The notes under the pieces: model-generated
What the model was told of the DNA's origin: nothing
Database searches by the model: none
What the model saw: the letters and a program-made list of their open reading frames with translations, nothing else
Made by a program: the position numbers and the translations under genes
In this document: piece after piece, positions 28,806 through 36,721 of the stretch
How the letters are laid out: every line of letters starts with the position of its first letter
Position numbering within the stretch: the first letter of the stretch is position 1
Origin: a virus
Reading direction: 5' to 3' (one strand)
Virus record (IMG/VR): IMGVR_UViG_3300044695_000904
Coordinates: 1-36,721 of that record
DNA length: 36,721 bases

Positions 28806-29135
28806 TTATAACCCATCGCCTGCGGTCACATACACAACAGCAGAGCCAGATGCAGTAATTCCAGTAAAGTAAGCATTAGGTAAAAACGTCAAAATCTCAT
28901 CCGTATTAGGCAATAAAGGGAAAGATTCTTGACTACTCGTTACCAATGTTGCAGCCGAATTTGCAGCAGCGGCTGTTGCTCCATATCCTAAAAATACAAT
29001 ACCAGTACCAGCGTTAATTACACGATATTGATTACCGCCTAGCGTAGAAGAAATGCACTGTACTGGAGTAGGGGCAGTTGTACTTGCCGTAAAAGTTACC
29101 GTATTCCCAGTTTTTGTAAATGCGTTAATTCCCAT
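28806..29135 (-). CDS. Small beta-rich virion protein, paralogous to the one at 19440
   Basis: This 109-residue protein consists of Thr/Val/Ala beta strands (NTVTFTASTTAPTPVQCI, GNQYRVINAGTGIVFLGYG) and ends VVYVTAGDGL. It resembles the 115-residue protein at 19440-19787 and, in style, the coat-associated proteins at 35.8-36.6 kb. A small accessory virion protein next to the tail fibres is the likeliest role. It overlaps the tail assembly chaperone-like gene by eleven bases. Confidence 0.65.
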   Translation of the reverse strand: MGINAFTKTGNTVTFTASTTAPTPVQCISSTLGGNQYRVINAGTGIVFLGYGATAAAANSAATLVTSSQESFPLLPNTDEILTFLPNAYFTGITASGSAVVYVTAGDGL

Positions 29136-29634
29136 TTGGTTCCTCCGGCGATACAGGCCATTTCATTGTCCAAGGAAAACCATCTTGTGTTGGCAAATCT
29201 CTCAATGCTTGACGGTAAGTAGCCCACTCTAATTTTTTATTTCCAGGACTATCATCTAACTGCGTCCAATCACAATCAGAAAGTCTGCGGTTTCTATCTT
29301 GGCGAACATTTGCTGCTTGCTCTGCATCTTTTCTAGCTTTGTAAGCGGCTTCTTGTTCCTCTGCTGTGGCTTCTTCATTATCAGTAAAGATTGGCCCTAA
29401 TACATATTTTGTGTACCACTTTCCATCTTGAGCAAGTTCAATTCCAGAAAACTGGCTGTACTGATACACCGTACCGCCTGTGGCTTGTGGCCCCTCAAAT
29501 ACAGACTGAATACCATTAGCTTCCATCCACTCTAAATTGATTGGAATAGGAACTTCTGCACTACCTCTTAAATGGTCGCGTAGCGCATGGTCTGTAGGAA
29601 AAAACTCGCCTGTGGCTTCTATTCTAAATCCCAT
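29125..29634 (-). CDS. Tail assembly chaperone-like protein
   Basis: This 169-residue protein starts at ATG 29634 (leader AAAGGAAACATC), not at the longer frame start 29739. The C-terminal part (NRRLSDCDWTQLDDSPGNKK, then EWATYRQALRDLPTQDGFPW) matches Phage_tail_APC-type chaperones that help assemble tail fibres. The middle contains an acidic-helical segment (NEEATAEEQEAAYKARKDAE). It follows the 649-residue fibre gene and lies before a small virion gene, a position usual for fibre assembly helpers. Confidence 0.75.
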   Translation of the reverse strand: MGFRIEATGEFFPTDHALRDHLRGSAEVPIPINLEWMEANGIQSVFEGPQATGGTVYQYSQFSGIELAQDGKWYTKYVLGPIFTDNEEATAEEQEAAYKARKDAEQAANVRQDRNRRLSDCDWTQLDDSPGNKKLEWATYRQALRDLPTQDGFPWTMKWPVSPEEPNGN

Positions 29635-29644
29635 GATGTTTCCT

Positions 29645-31594
29645 TTAAGCAATTGCCAAGAAAATGAATGTTCCACCGTTTGCATTGATCGCCGCTGGTG
29701 CTGTGCTGCTAATCTCAAACCCTGCGTTAGAAGTGTCAACGTAATCTGTGTTAGTGACTTCGGCAGCAGTTGAGTTCAGTAACAGATAAGGATCATTACC
29801 CGCGACAATCCCTCTTGCGCTATCCCAAACGTACCAGTCGCCTGTGCTGTCGGTACGCTTTATCAGCACGAACCTCGCGCCAGCAGTGAACCCGCAGTTG
29901 ATCGTTTGATTGGAACCGTTGCCGGTGTAGCTGCCTACTTTGGAAACACCTGAGACAGAGGCGAATAAGTAGGCGACGTATGTAGCGGTATTTGTGTTTA
30001 CGTCTGCATTTGTTCCAACAGAAAACACCGACGAAGTAGGGCTTGTGTCGTTCCAGTAAGTATTGTCGTCGGCTGTCGCTGCTGTGCTGTTAAGCAATAG
30101 ATAGTCTGTGTTGTCATTGTTTGCATACACAGCCCAATCGTTGATAGCGCTCCTGCATTTCACAATCATCAACTCAGGAGCAACACCTAAGTTGTGCGAA
30201 ACAGTCCTGTTCGCTCCCGTCCCCGTATAGCACACCACATCAAAGAAGCCGGGAGCGCGACGGAAATACCATTGGATGTAATTGACAGCAGAAGTATTCC
30301 ACGCGCCTGTTCCACTCGTTGAGCCTATCCATCCAGTCTGAGATGCCAAAGAACTCATAATTGTTGAAGCAGCTTCTGCATCAGTATTATCAGAGCGCAA
30401 TTGGACAGTTGCTCCACGCAACCTATCTATCCAAATAGGCGTTGGGTTGCTAGCAGCTCTTCCACGACCAATTACAAGGTCAATAGGGAAGGTTGCATCT
30501 GTTACGACAACACCCGTTGTGCCAGTGCCTGTTCTTGTTGCTGGTGTAAACACACTCGTCCCACTCGTCGGCGTTCTCATAGGGCCGCGACGGATGGCGA
30601 TGTAGATGTAGGTTTGACCAGAGGCGTTCCAAGCAGCATTGTTCTGAACGACAAATCCTGTAGCAGTTGGATTAAACGCATCCCCACCTGATTCTGCGGA
30701 AGATGAGTTAGGGAATAAAGCCTTATCACTTGTTGACATATCTAATCCACGCATTATGTCAAACATCATCCAATCGCCGCCTGTTCCTGTAGCTTGTTTA
30801 TACATAAGGAATTGCGGTTCGTAACCTAAAGAGACAGTTTGTGTACTACCATTCCCCGTATAACTCCCACAGCTAATCACATTGTCCGTACCAGCCGCGC
30901 CAAACCCTCCTGCGTCGTGGGCGAATAGGTAAGCGACGTAGGTGCGGCCAGTTGCATTTACGTCATTGTCTGCGCCTACCGTAAATACAGAAGATGTGGG
31001 AGCGGTGCTGTTCCAATAGGTGGTCGCAGTGATCTGTGCGCCGGTGGTATTTAATTGCAGCGCATTTGCTGCGCTGGAAAGACTGCGGTGATAAACAGCC
31101 CAATCAGTTATATTGCTTGTGCATTTAACGATAATGCATCCCGGCACTGAACCAAGATTGTGAGGAATAGTTCTTCCTGCTGTAGAGTTGCCACTCCAAG
31201 TCACCACATCAAAGAACTTCGCTTGCTTGCGGAATGTCCATGAGACATAAGTGGCAGCATTAACTCCAATACCTGTTGCGCTTCCAATAGAAAACCCATC
31301 TGAATTAAACGCAGTAAGGCTATTCGCTAAAGAAGCTTCAGCATCTGTCGTGTTTGTATTCAGTTCATCGGTAGTGCCGCGCACAGTATCAAACAGAAAA
31401 TTGTTTGTGGCCGCAGAGCGAGACTTAATCCAAACCAATCCACCCTTACCAGACAGATCAATCCCGTTCGTGATCGTCTGCGTCGAACCGTTACCCGTAT
31501 AAAGGTACGTGCTAAATACGTCCTCGATGTAGTTGGCGCTAGACGATGCCTGTACACCAAAAAAAGATAAAATTGTTTGTAGGATGCCTGTCAT
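29645..31594 (-). CDS. Tail fibre with repeated lectin-like units
   Basis: This 649-residue protein starts at ATG 31594 with ATGA overlap of the previous fibre gene. A longer frame would add 22 residues inside that gene. It carries about six related units built around YTGNGSTQTI, a LVWIKSRSA-like strand, a WxVYHRSL or DxxRG line, LLLNSTAAE and TYVAYLF. Such repeats form DUF7483-type or LamG-like domains in phage fibres. They probably bind sugars on the host surface. No enzyme motif was noticed. Neighbouring units share near-identical phrases such as TSPTSSVFSVG and TAPTSSVFTVG. Confidence 0.75.
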   Translation of the reverse strand: MTGILQTILSFFGVQASSSANYIEDVFSTYLYTGNGSTQTITNGIDLSGKGGLVWIKSRSAATNNFLFDTVRGTTDELNTNTTDAEASLANSLTAFNSDGFSIGSATGIGVNAATYVSWTFRKQAKFFDVVTWSGNSTAGRTIPHNLGSVPGCIIVKCTSNITDWAVYHRSLSSAANALQLNTTGAQITATTYWNSTAPTSSVFTVGADNDVNATGRTYVAYLFAHDAGGFGAAGTDNVISCGSYTGNGSTQTVSLGYEPQFLMYKQATGTGGDWMMFDIMRGLDMSTSDKALFPNSSSAESGGDAFNPTATGFVVQNNAAWNASGQTYIYIAIRRGPMRTPTSGTSVFTPATRTGTGTTGVVVTDATFPIDLVIGRGRAASNPTPIWIDRLRGATVQLRSDNTDAEAASTIMSSLASQTGWIGSTSGTGAWNTSAVNYIQWYFRRAPGFFDVVCYTGTGANRTVSHNLGVAPELMIVKCRSAINDWAVYANNDNTDYLLLNSTAATADDNTYWNDTSPTSSVFSVGTNADVNTNTATYVAYLFASVSGVSKVGSYTGNGSNQTINCGFTAGARFVLIKRTDSTGDWYVWDSARGIVAGNDPYLLLNSTAAEVTNTDYVDTSNAGFEISSTAPAAINANGGTFIFLAIA

Positions 31595-32664
31595 GTCAGA
31601 TTCGATCCAGAAATAACCCAAGCTGTGCTGGTAATTTTTACTGCTGTAGCAACACCCCATTGGGTAAGGGTTCTAGTTCCTGTTGCGCCATTAGATGATA
31701 AATACAAAGTATCTGTTGTTAATGCAATACTTACATTGTTGGCAGAACCGTTAATAATGGTGACAGCACTTCCCACCGTAAAGGCCACATTAGAATTTGC
31801 TGGGATCGTATACGTTGCCGCAGCTTGTCCTGTTGGGTGATAAATATGTTTTCCAGAATCTCCAATAACAACGTTGTAATTACCGTTCTGGCTATTCTGA
31901 GGAATGCCCATGTAACCTACAATATTTGCACTATCAGTCGTTGCGTTTGATACTGTGCCTGTTATTGTGCCGCTACTGATTGTGGTGTTGGTAAGGGTTA
32001 AGTTTCCAATGCTAGTTGATGTTCCACCTAACGAAACAGAAGTATTTCCAATTGTCACGCTACTGTTTGACAAATATGAATTAGGAAATGTCGTTGCTAC
32101 ACTACTTATAGTTGTATTCGTTAATGTTAAATTGCCAACCGTTGTTGCTGTCCCGCCTAAAGCAATTGTTGTATTACCTATGGTCACATTGCCAGTAATA
32201 GCGCCTGGAGCCTGACTTGCCCACGTTGTTCCTGTTGATGTCAGAACATTGCCTGATGATCCTGGAGCAACCGTTTTTACTGCATTTGCAGCATTACCAA
32301 TAACAACATTTTCAGCAGCTAAAGTAGCTACCCCTGTACCGCCCTGATCTACAGTAAGCGGCGTTGAAACACTGCTAATTGTTACGTTTTGCAAAGTAAC
32401 ATTTCCAAACGTACCTTGTGTTGATCCTAACGATACGCTTGTATTGCCAATAGTAACTGCGCTATTTGCTAATAAATTATTTGGAAATGGCGTAGCAGCA
32501 CTACTTATAGTGACATTTGCCAACGTCATATTATTCAGCGTAGTAACTGTGTTACCAAGTTGAATAGCAGTATTTCCAATTGTTATTGGCGTAGCAAAGT
32601 TATTATCTAAATCAGATAACGGAATAGTTGTTGTTGCATTTGCAAAAGTATTTGGTACTGGCAT
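31591..32664 (-). CDS. Tail fibre protein with tandem beta repeats
   Basis: This 357-residue protein begins with PVPNTFANATTTIPLSDLDN, then PITIGNTAIQLGNTVTTL. The sequence is made of repeated ~24-residue units of the form VTIGNTSVSLGGTSTSIGNL followed by TLTNTTISS, at residues ~65, 160, 200 and others. This is a beta-helix-type fibre. The C-terminal ~100 residues (SGKHIYHPTGQAAATYTIP and following) lack the repeats and may form a head or trimerisation domain. Environmental podophages commonly carry this fibre type. It is the first of the fibre genes after the gp10-like protein. Confidence 0.75.
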   Translation of the reverse strand: MPVPNTFANATTTIPLSDLDNNFATPITIGNTAIQLGNTVTTLNNMTLANVTISSAATPFPNNLLANSAVTIGNTSVSLGSTQGTFGNVTLQNVTISSVSTPLTVDQGGTGVATLAAENVVIGNAANAVKTVAPGSSGNVLTSTGTTWASQAPGAITGNVTIGNTTIALGGTATTVGNLTLTNTTISSVATTFPNSYLSNSSVTIGNTSVSLGGTSTSIGNLTLTNTTISSGTITGTVSNATTDSANIVGYMGIPQNSQNGNYNVVIGDSGKHIYHPTGQAAATYTIPANSNVAFTVGSAVTIINGSANNVSIALTTDTLYLSSNGATGTRTLTQWGVATAVKITSTAWVISGSNLT

Positions 32665-32665
32665 T

Positions 32666-34642
32666 TTAGAACCTCGTTCTCAATTCATGTTCAAATTGGA
32701 AACCGTTAATAACAATAGGTGTGGACGTACTATTAACAGTTATACCTAAATATTTACCCCACATCTCAGCATCAGATTTGTATAAATAATATCCAGCACC
32801 CGCAGAACCACTAGAAAGCCAACCAATAATTGCACTAGCATTATTAGCCCACTGTATTTCTTGGCTTGAATTATTTATCCACTCTATTGCATTTTGAAAC
32901 GCTATAGGTGGAGACTGCGCTGATTCTGAGTCTACATAAGCAGTTAGATTTGTAGGGGAAGAACCTAGCGTTGCTTCAATACCAATCTTTAATGCTTGCT
33001 TATCACGAATGGGATCACCCATTGCATCCAATGCAGTTTCAAGAATTATATCTACTGATGTGGATGTATCACTGTACAACTTTAAAAAGTTAGTTCCATT
33101 CGTTCCAAATATGAGTAACTTGCCGCCTGTTGAAATAGGCGCAACTAGCTTGACTTCCGTTTGGTTAGAGAAAAACCATTTCTTTTCAAAGAATATTGCC
33201 TGTATATAACGATAAGTGCCACCATCGTTATAACGAATATTAAATACAGCGCAAAGAATGTTGTTTAAAAGAACTTGACCGCCAACAATAGTCGCAGTTG
33301 TAAAGTCTATGTCTGGAAATATGCCATCTAAAGCGTCAGATATCTTTGATGTAGTAGAACCGACCAGCGCATATACACCATATTCGTTCATAAATAATAC
33401 AGAACGGAAATAAGGAAATATTGCGTAACTTAGACGAGTTCCAACAGACGCAGATATGTTTGTGTTTGTAAAAATAGTAACGCCAGTGTCCGTTACGCGA
33501 ACATCCGAGAAAACGTTAATACTATCTTCACCAAAGATATACAAAAAGTTGTTTGCAGCCAGTAACTGAACAATATTGCTACGCAACGTGTTGTCAGTTA
33601 AAGTAAGTGAGCCAGCAGATATGCTTGTAAAGTCATTGTAAGTACCAGCAGCGCTATATGAAACAGTTCTTCCTTGTGAAACCCAGGTTCTACCACTAAA
33701 CGTCTGGATTCCTGTAACTGGATCAGTGTTGATAATGGCTTTTGCAGTAGCATTACTTCCTCCACCACCCGTAATTGTCACCGTAATATTGGAAGCATTG
33801 CTGTAATTGCTGCCAGCATCAGTCATAATGACATTTACGACCTGACCACCTGACAGAATTGCTTGTCCTGTTGCCCCTGTTCCACCACCACCAGAAATAG
33901 TAACAACTGTATTTGATACATTGCTGTAACCAGTACCGCCATTAGTGACCAGAACAGAAACTGTGCCTGTTGCAAACGTCACAAGACTGCAAACAGCATT
34001 GGCATTTGTACCACCACCACCAGTAATCGTAATAGTAGGGGGCGACGTATAGCCTGTACCACCCTCTGTCAATACAATGGAAGTTACTGCATTGCCAGTA
34101 ATGACTGCTTCAGCCTCAGCTTGTACACCGCCTGTTTGGTTTGGCGCAGAAATGATGACCGCTGGCTGGCTGGTATAACCACTACCGCGATTAACAATTC
34201 CTATTGATCCTACCGCGCCGATAGATACAAGATTAGTGCCATCCCATGAAAAAATACCTTTGTTCTTATCGCCAATAAGAACACGCTCACTTTTCCATTG
34301 CGTAATATTGACACCAGAGTTTGAGAAAGTGCTGGTAACAGCAACATTACCTTTTACATTTGCCTCAACATCAACATACTCACATCGACCATCTTCCTGA
34401 AATCCTAATACATAGTCTTTGTTGTTAATGTTTGAAGACAACAATGTAGTTGTTACATTGGCAAATGAAATACTGGTATTGGATTGGCCTGGTAGGGTTT
34501 TGATATTTGCGTAGCCAATAGGCATTGCATTCTCAAGCCACGAAAACTCGCCATCTTCAAGCGCAGTGCGGTTTGCTTTCGTGTTTACGCCACGAAATTG
34601 TTTAATAACACGGTACGACTTTTTCTGTTCAGCCGCTGCCAT
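32666..34642 (-). CDS. P22 gp10-like tail/stabilisation protein with inserted Gly repeats
   Basis: This 658-residue protein begins with YRVIKQFRGVNTKANRTALE and FSWLENAMPIGYANIKTLPG, a start typical of phage stabilisation or tail-hub proteins of the P22 gp10 type. Residues ~150-305 hold four repeats of the type GGTGYTSPPTITITGGGGT, likely Ig-like modules inserted in the core. The rest resumes the core, with LLAANNFLYIFGEDSINVF near 365 and aromatic strands. It should plug the portal-adaptor stack and carry fibres. Its location directly after the adaptor gene supports this. Confidence 0.78.
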   Translation of the reverse strand: MAAAEQKKSYRVIKQFRGVNTKANRTALEDGEFSWLENAMPIGYANIKTLPGQSNTSISFANVTTTLLSSNINNKDYVLGFQEDGRCEYVDVEANVKGNVAVTSTFSNSGVNITQWKSERVLIGDKNKGIFSWDGTNLVSIGAVGSIGIVNRGSGYTSQPAVIISAPNQTGGVQAEAEAVITGNAVTSIVLTEGGTGYTSPPTITITGGGGTNANAVCSLVTFATGTVSVLVTNGGTGYSNVSNTVVTISGGGGTGATGQAILSGGQVVNVIMTDAGSNYSNASNITVTITGGGGSNATAKAIINTDPVTGIQTFSGRTWVSQGRTVSYSAAGTYNDFTSISAGSLTLTDNTLRSNIVQLLAANNFLYIFGEDSINVFSDVRVTDTGVTIFTNTNISASVGTRLSYAIFPYFRSVLFMNEYGVYALVGSTTSKISDALDGIFPDIDFTTATIVGGQVLLNNILCAVFNIRYNDGGTYRYIQAIFFEKKWFFSNQTEVKLVAPISTGGKLLIFGTNGTNFLKLYSDTSTSVDIILETALDAMGDPIRDKQALKIGIEATLGSSPTNLTAYVDSESAQSPPIAFQNAIEWINNSSQEIQWANNASAIIGWLSSGSAGAGYYLYKSDAEMWGKYLGITVNSTSTPIVINGFQFEHELRTRF

Positions 34643-34644
34643 GA

Positions 34645-35490
34645 TTAGAACGGAGTGCTATAAGGATCAGGCAAGCGGCGCGTCATCGTTGTCGCCAAAA
34701 CAGCCTGAACTTGTTTTACATATTCCTGTTTGTATATCTCTGCCTCCCCATAGCTTTGCTCTTTGAACTTAGCTTTATACGCTGCATAAAAAGCAACTGG
34801 ATTAGTATACGGATCAATGATCTGATCTACAGTATTAGCCGACACTAATGGCGTAGGCAAAATAACCGTATCTATTTCCATCGTATAAATTTGATCTGGA
34901 ACTGGAGAAATATAGATTTTTGATTGACCAAAGATAGAAAACGCAATAGGCCGACCAATATAGTTTTGCCAGTAACGTAATTGGGCGTTAAATTGTGTCC
35001 AAGGCAAATATTGCAGCGGAACACGACTATTGCCCCAATAAAGATTGATATTGATTACGTCTAACGTTAATAAACCTTGTGGCAATGCCACATAGTTTAT
35101 GTTTTCTACGTTACCAACATACGTTATTTGAGCCGTTCCATCAGCAAATGCTGTGCTTGGTGGGTAGCCACCATTAGAAGACGGATACGGTGGCGCAGTG
35201 CTACCTGTCGTACCAGCGGTAGTGACTTCGTAAATAAAGATATTTGAGAAAAGATACGTTCCAAGCGTGACAGGTGTATCTGCCGTCCATGCAACAGGCT
35301 GCACAGCAGACGAAACTGGAGCAAGCGGGGTTTGGGTAATCTGAATAGTACGGAGGCAACCAGTGTCACGGACAACACGCTCCCTACCCGAATTTATGTA
35401 GTCGGTTAGTTCGGAGTCGGAATAAAAATTTCCGTTCGCATCATGCAAAAGTCTTCTGACTTCTGTGATGTAACTGGACAACGTTGCCAT
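34645..35490 (-). CDS. Head-to-tail adaptor (P22 gp4-like)
   Basis: This 281-residue protein begins YITEVRRLLHDANGNFYSDS and LTDYINSGRERVVRDTGCLR, a helical start typical of podovirus adaptors that dock below the portal. The middle is beta-rich (VTLGTYLFSNIFIYEVT, YALPQ-type and YWGNSRVPLQYLPWTQF segments). It ends with a helical, Tyr-rich AFYAAYKAKFKEQSYGEAEI stretch. Proteins of this type join portal and tail in P22- and T7-like phages. It lies two bases upstream of the gp10-like gene. Confidence 0.78.
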   Translation of the reverse strand: MATLSSYITEVRRLLHDANGNFYSDSELTDYINSGRERVVRDTGCLRTIQITQTPLAPVSSAVQPVAWTADTPVTLGTYLFSNIFIYEVTTAGTTGSTAPPYPSSNGGYPPSTAFADGTAQITYVGNVENINYVALPQGLLTLDVININLYWGNSRVPLQYLPWTQFNAQLRYWQNYIGRPIAFSIFGQSKIYISPVPDQIYTMEIDTVILPTPLVSANTVDQIIDPYTNPVAFYAAYKAKFKEQSYGEAEIYKQEYVKQVQAVLATTMTRRLPDPYSTPF

Positions 35491-35503
35491 TTAATTCCCA
35501 TAT

Positions 35504-35842
35504 TCAAGCGGCTTTTTGGACGGTTCTCCCCACCCGACCTTCCGGAACGGGCGGGGGTACTAAGTCAATCGCCGGGGATAAGGAGCGATCTTGTTTAGAC
35601 TTTTCTTCACTAACGATAAACTTTTCAAGATACGCCAATCCATCTGGCATATCGTTTAGCGTTTTAGCAAATCCAAGTCTTGCTACCACCGGCTCTTTGT
35701 TTTCAGAGCCATAACCGAATATGTGACGGGCGACTTCTACAGGTATTTCAACAGTTTCATTCACAGGGAACTTATACTGTTTAAACGCATATTCATCGAC
35801 AAGAACCTTATCGGTCTTGTTAGTCACATAAACAGTTGTCAT
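35504..35842 (-). CDS. Conserved capsid-region protein
   Basis: This 112-residue protein is placed between the coat-associated proteins and the adaptor. It has TTVYVTNKTDKVLVDEYAFK and VEIPVEVARHIFGYG (near residues 32-46), a GSENKEPVVARLGF line, and a Pro/Arg-rich C-terminal tail. The VEIPVEVARHIFGYG segment is frequent in environmental phages at this location. It may be a head completion or stopper protein. Its start overlaps the preceding stop as ATGA. Confidence 0.7.
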   Translation of the reverse strand: MTTVYVTNKTDKVLVDEYAFKQYKFPVNETVEIPVEVARHIFGYGSENKEPVVARLGFAKTLNDMPDGLAYLEKFIVSEEKSKQDRSLSPAIDLVPPPVPEGRVGRTVQKAA

Positions 35843-36249
35843 AGAGTTACAACGTCACCAAAGACAGTAATATCGCAAGTGCCATCGCTAACCGCTGTAT
35901 TCACTTTAACGTACAAGGAACCAGCGGAATAAACTGATGTAGCTGCACCAGCCGCCAGAGTAATATCCTGGAAAGTTGATGTGCTAGTAACAGAAGACAA
36001 AGCAGTTGCATTGCTAACAGCATTGGACGCATTACCATCGTTAGAGGTAAGAATCGTCACATTTGCAGTAGCAATGCTTTTGTTTGCATTAGCGACTACA
36101 ATCCTGCGAACTATGTATGAAGAGCCACCCACAACAGGGATTTGGGCAACGGCATTGCCAGTAGCGTCGACAGAAACGCCGACAGCCTTGCCAATACCAA
36201 AGCTACCAAAACTATTGGGGTAAAGCGCACCTACATGGTTTGCATTCAT
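35839..36249 (-). CDS. Coat-associated beta-rich protein
   Basis: This 136-residue protein has a beta-sandwich-like pattern of Val/Thr/Ala strands: YIVRRIVVANANKSIATANV, VTILTSNDGNASNAV, SLYVKVNTAVSDGTCD. The gene lies three positions from the capsid gene in the circle, followed by the VEIPVEVARHIF protein, a placement typical of head decoration or stopper proteins. The leader is AAGGAGCCAAC. A paralog-like relationship with the 107-residue neighbour is suggested by composition only. Confidence 0.65.
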   Translation of the reverse strand: MNANHVGALYPNSFGSFGIGKAVGVSVDATGNAVAQIPVVGGSSYIVRRIVVANANKSIATANVTILTSNDGNASNAVSNATALSSVTSTSTFQDITLAAGAATSVYSAGSLYVKVNTAVSDGTCDITVFGDVVTL

Positions 36250-36258
36250 GTTGGCTCC

Positions 36259-36582
36259 TTATGCGTAAGTCTCAGACACAGCCTCACCGCCGTTCACTTG
36301 GAACAGGGTAATTGTCGGAGTACCAGACAGCACGTTGGCGCGAACGTTGACACCATCAGCTACAAAATAACCACCAGTGTTATTTGCAACAACAACAGCC
36401 CAAGAAGCGTTGCTGATGTTGCCACTGGTATTGGTATTAAGTTCGATAGTGACGTTTGCCGTTGGAGCAATGTAATAGTCACCGGCAGGAACCGTGACTG
36501 TTGCAGTGCCAGCAGCATACGCTTGAAAAAACGCACCAGGCGCATCAGTAGAAGCGCCAGCAACGAGGATTTTATTTGACAT
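36259..36582 (-). CDS. Small head decoration-like protein
   Basis: This 107-residue protein follows the major capsid gene across the circle junction. It has AGTATVTVPAGDYYIAPTAN, TIELNTNTSGNISNASW and TITLFQVNGGEAVSETYA. Beta-rich, short and Thr/Val-rich, it resembles decoration or cement proteins, which bind to the outer face of the capsid. The start has a GGGAGATATAGTC leader. The function is inferred from size and position. Confidence 0.65.
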   Translation of the reverse strand: MSNKILVAGASTDAPGAFFQAYAAGTATVTVPAGDYYIAPTANVTIELNTNTSGNISNASWAVVVANNTGGYFVADGVNVRANVLSGTPTITLFQVNGGEAVSETYA

Positions 36583-36594
36583 GACTATATCTCC

Positions 36595-36721
36595 CTTACA
36601 AAGTCAAAGAGTTGTAGCCCGTCACCTTCGTCATCGACTTAGGCTTAGTGTTCACCAGTTCTGCAATCATCAGAACAGCGCCAACATAACCAATCTGCCA
36701 GTTAGGTAGAGTCGATTCAAA
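36595..36721. repeat. Terminal direct repeat, right copy (partial capsid gene)
   Basis: This is the second copy of the 127-base overlap. On the minus strand it encodes the last ~41 residues of the major capsid protein, with its stop at 36596-36598, and reads off the window edge. It is not a second capsid gene. In the circle, the capsid gene is followed by the gene that starts at 36582. Confidence 0.93.

Noticed and set aside
28068-36582. Diversity-generating retroelement for fibre variation
   Set aside because: No reverse transcriptase gene or template/variable repeat pair was seen anywhere in the circle.
1-36721. tRNA genes
   Set aside because: No cloverleaf with a TTCGA-type T arm and CCA-side stem was noticed by eye. 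A tRNA search program was not available.

Overview
The window is the genome of a small tailed bacteriophage, almost certainly a podovirus. The first 127 bases recur exactly as the last 127 bases, so the contig closes into a circle of 36,594 unique bases. The major capsid gene sits on the junction. No rRNA, tRNA, integrase or CRISPR array was seen. The gene content resembles environmental (often freshwater) phages of Gram-negative, probably beta- or gammaproteobacterial, hosts. It includes a scaffold/capsid pair, a P22 gp4-like adaptor, a P22 gp10-like tail protein, three large proteins in the internal-virion-protein position, a tail-fibre cluster and a GH24 lysozyme. The host assignment is inference from style and has no marker gene behind it.

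There are two transcription units. The late unit is on the minus strand. It starts near 8.7 kb at a palindrome/promoter-like site and runs leftward. In order it carries small genes (8.7-7.6 kb), large terminase, a DUF5672-type glycosyltransferase, two conserved small proteins, portal, small proteins, scaffold and major capsid protein. It then crosses the circle junction to coat-associated proteins (36.6-35.5 kb), adaptor, gp10-like tail protein, fibres (34.6-28 kb), internal virion proteins (27.5-20.7 kb), a run of tiny basic proteins, holin-like proteins, GH24 lysozyme, a SAM methyltransferase, and a strong terminator at 17.04-17.07 kb. Neighbouring genes overlap by ATGA at most junctions, which suggests translational coupling.

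The early unit is on the plus strand (about 9.2-17.04 kb). Its left part (9.2-11.8 kb) holds small accessory genes and is damaged: a small gene is interrupted by GC-rich DNA carrying the 3' end of a family A DNA polymerase gene in the opposite orientation, and a Gp88-like gene is broken by an apparent out-of-frame deletion. An origin-like segment follows at 11.84-11.99 kb, with three phased DnaA boxes next to AT-rich DNA. An AlpA-like regulator comes next, then a compact operon with a YqaJ-type exonuclease, a RecT-type annealing protein, a small protein with an SSB-like acidic tail, a PD-(D/E)XK-like protein, two DNA-binding proteins, a GT-A glycosyltransferase and a secreted cysteine-rich peptide.

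The phage encodes recombination proteins but no recognisable polymerase, primase or helicase. The simplest reading is that it starts replication at the DnaA boxes with host machinery and makes concatemers with its own recombination module. The most unusual points are the polA-bearing insert, the DnaA-box origin, the Cys-rich secreted peptide, and the tandem duplication of small early genes.
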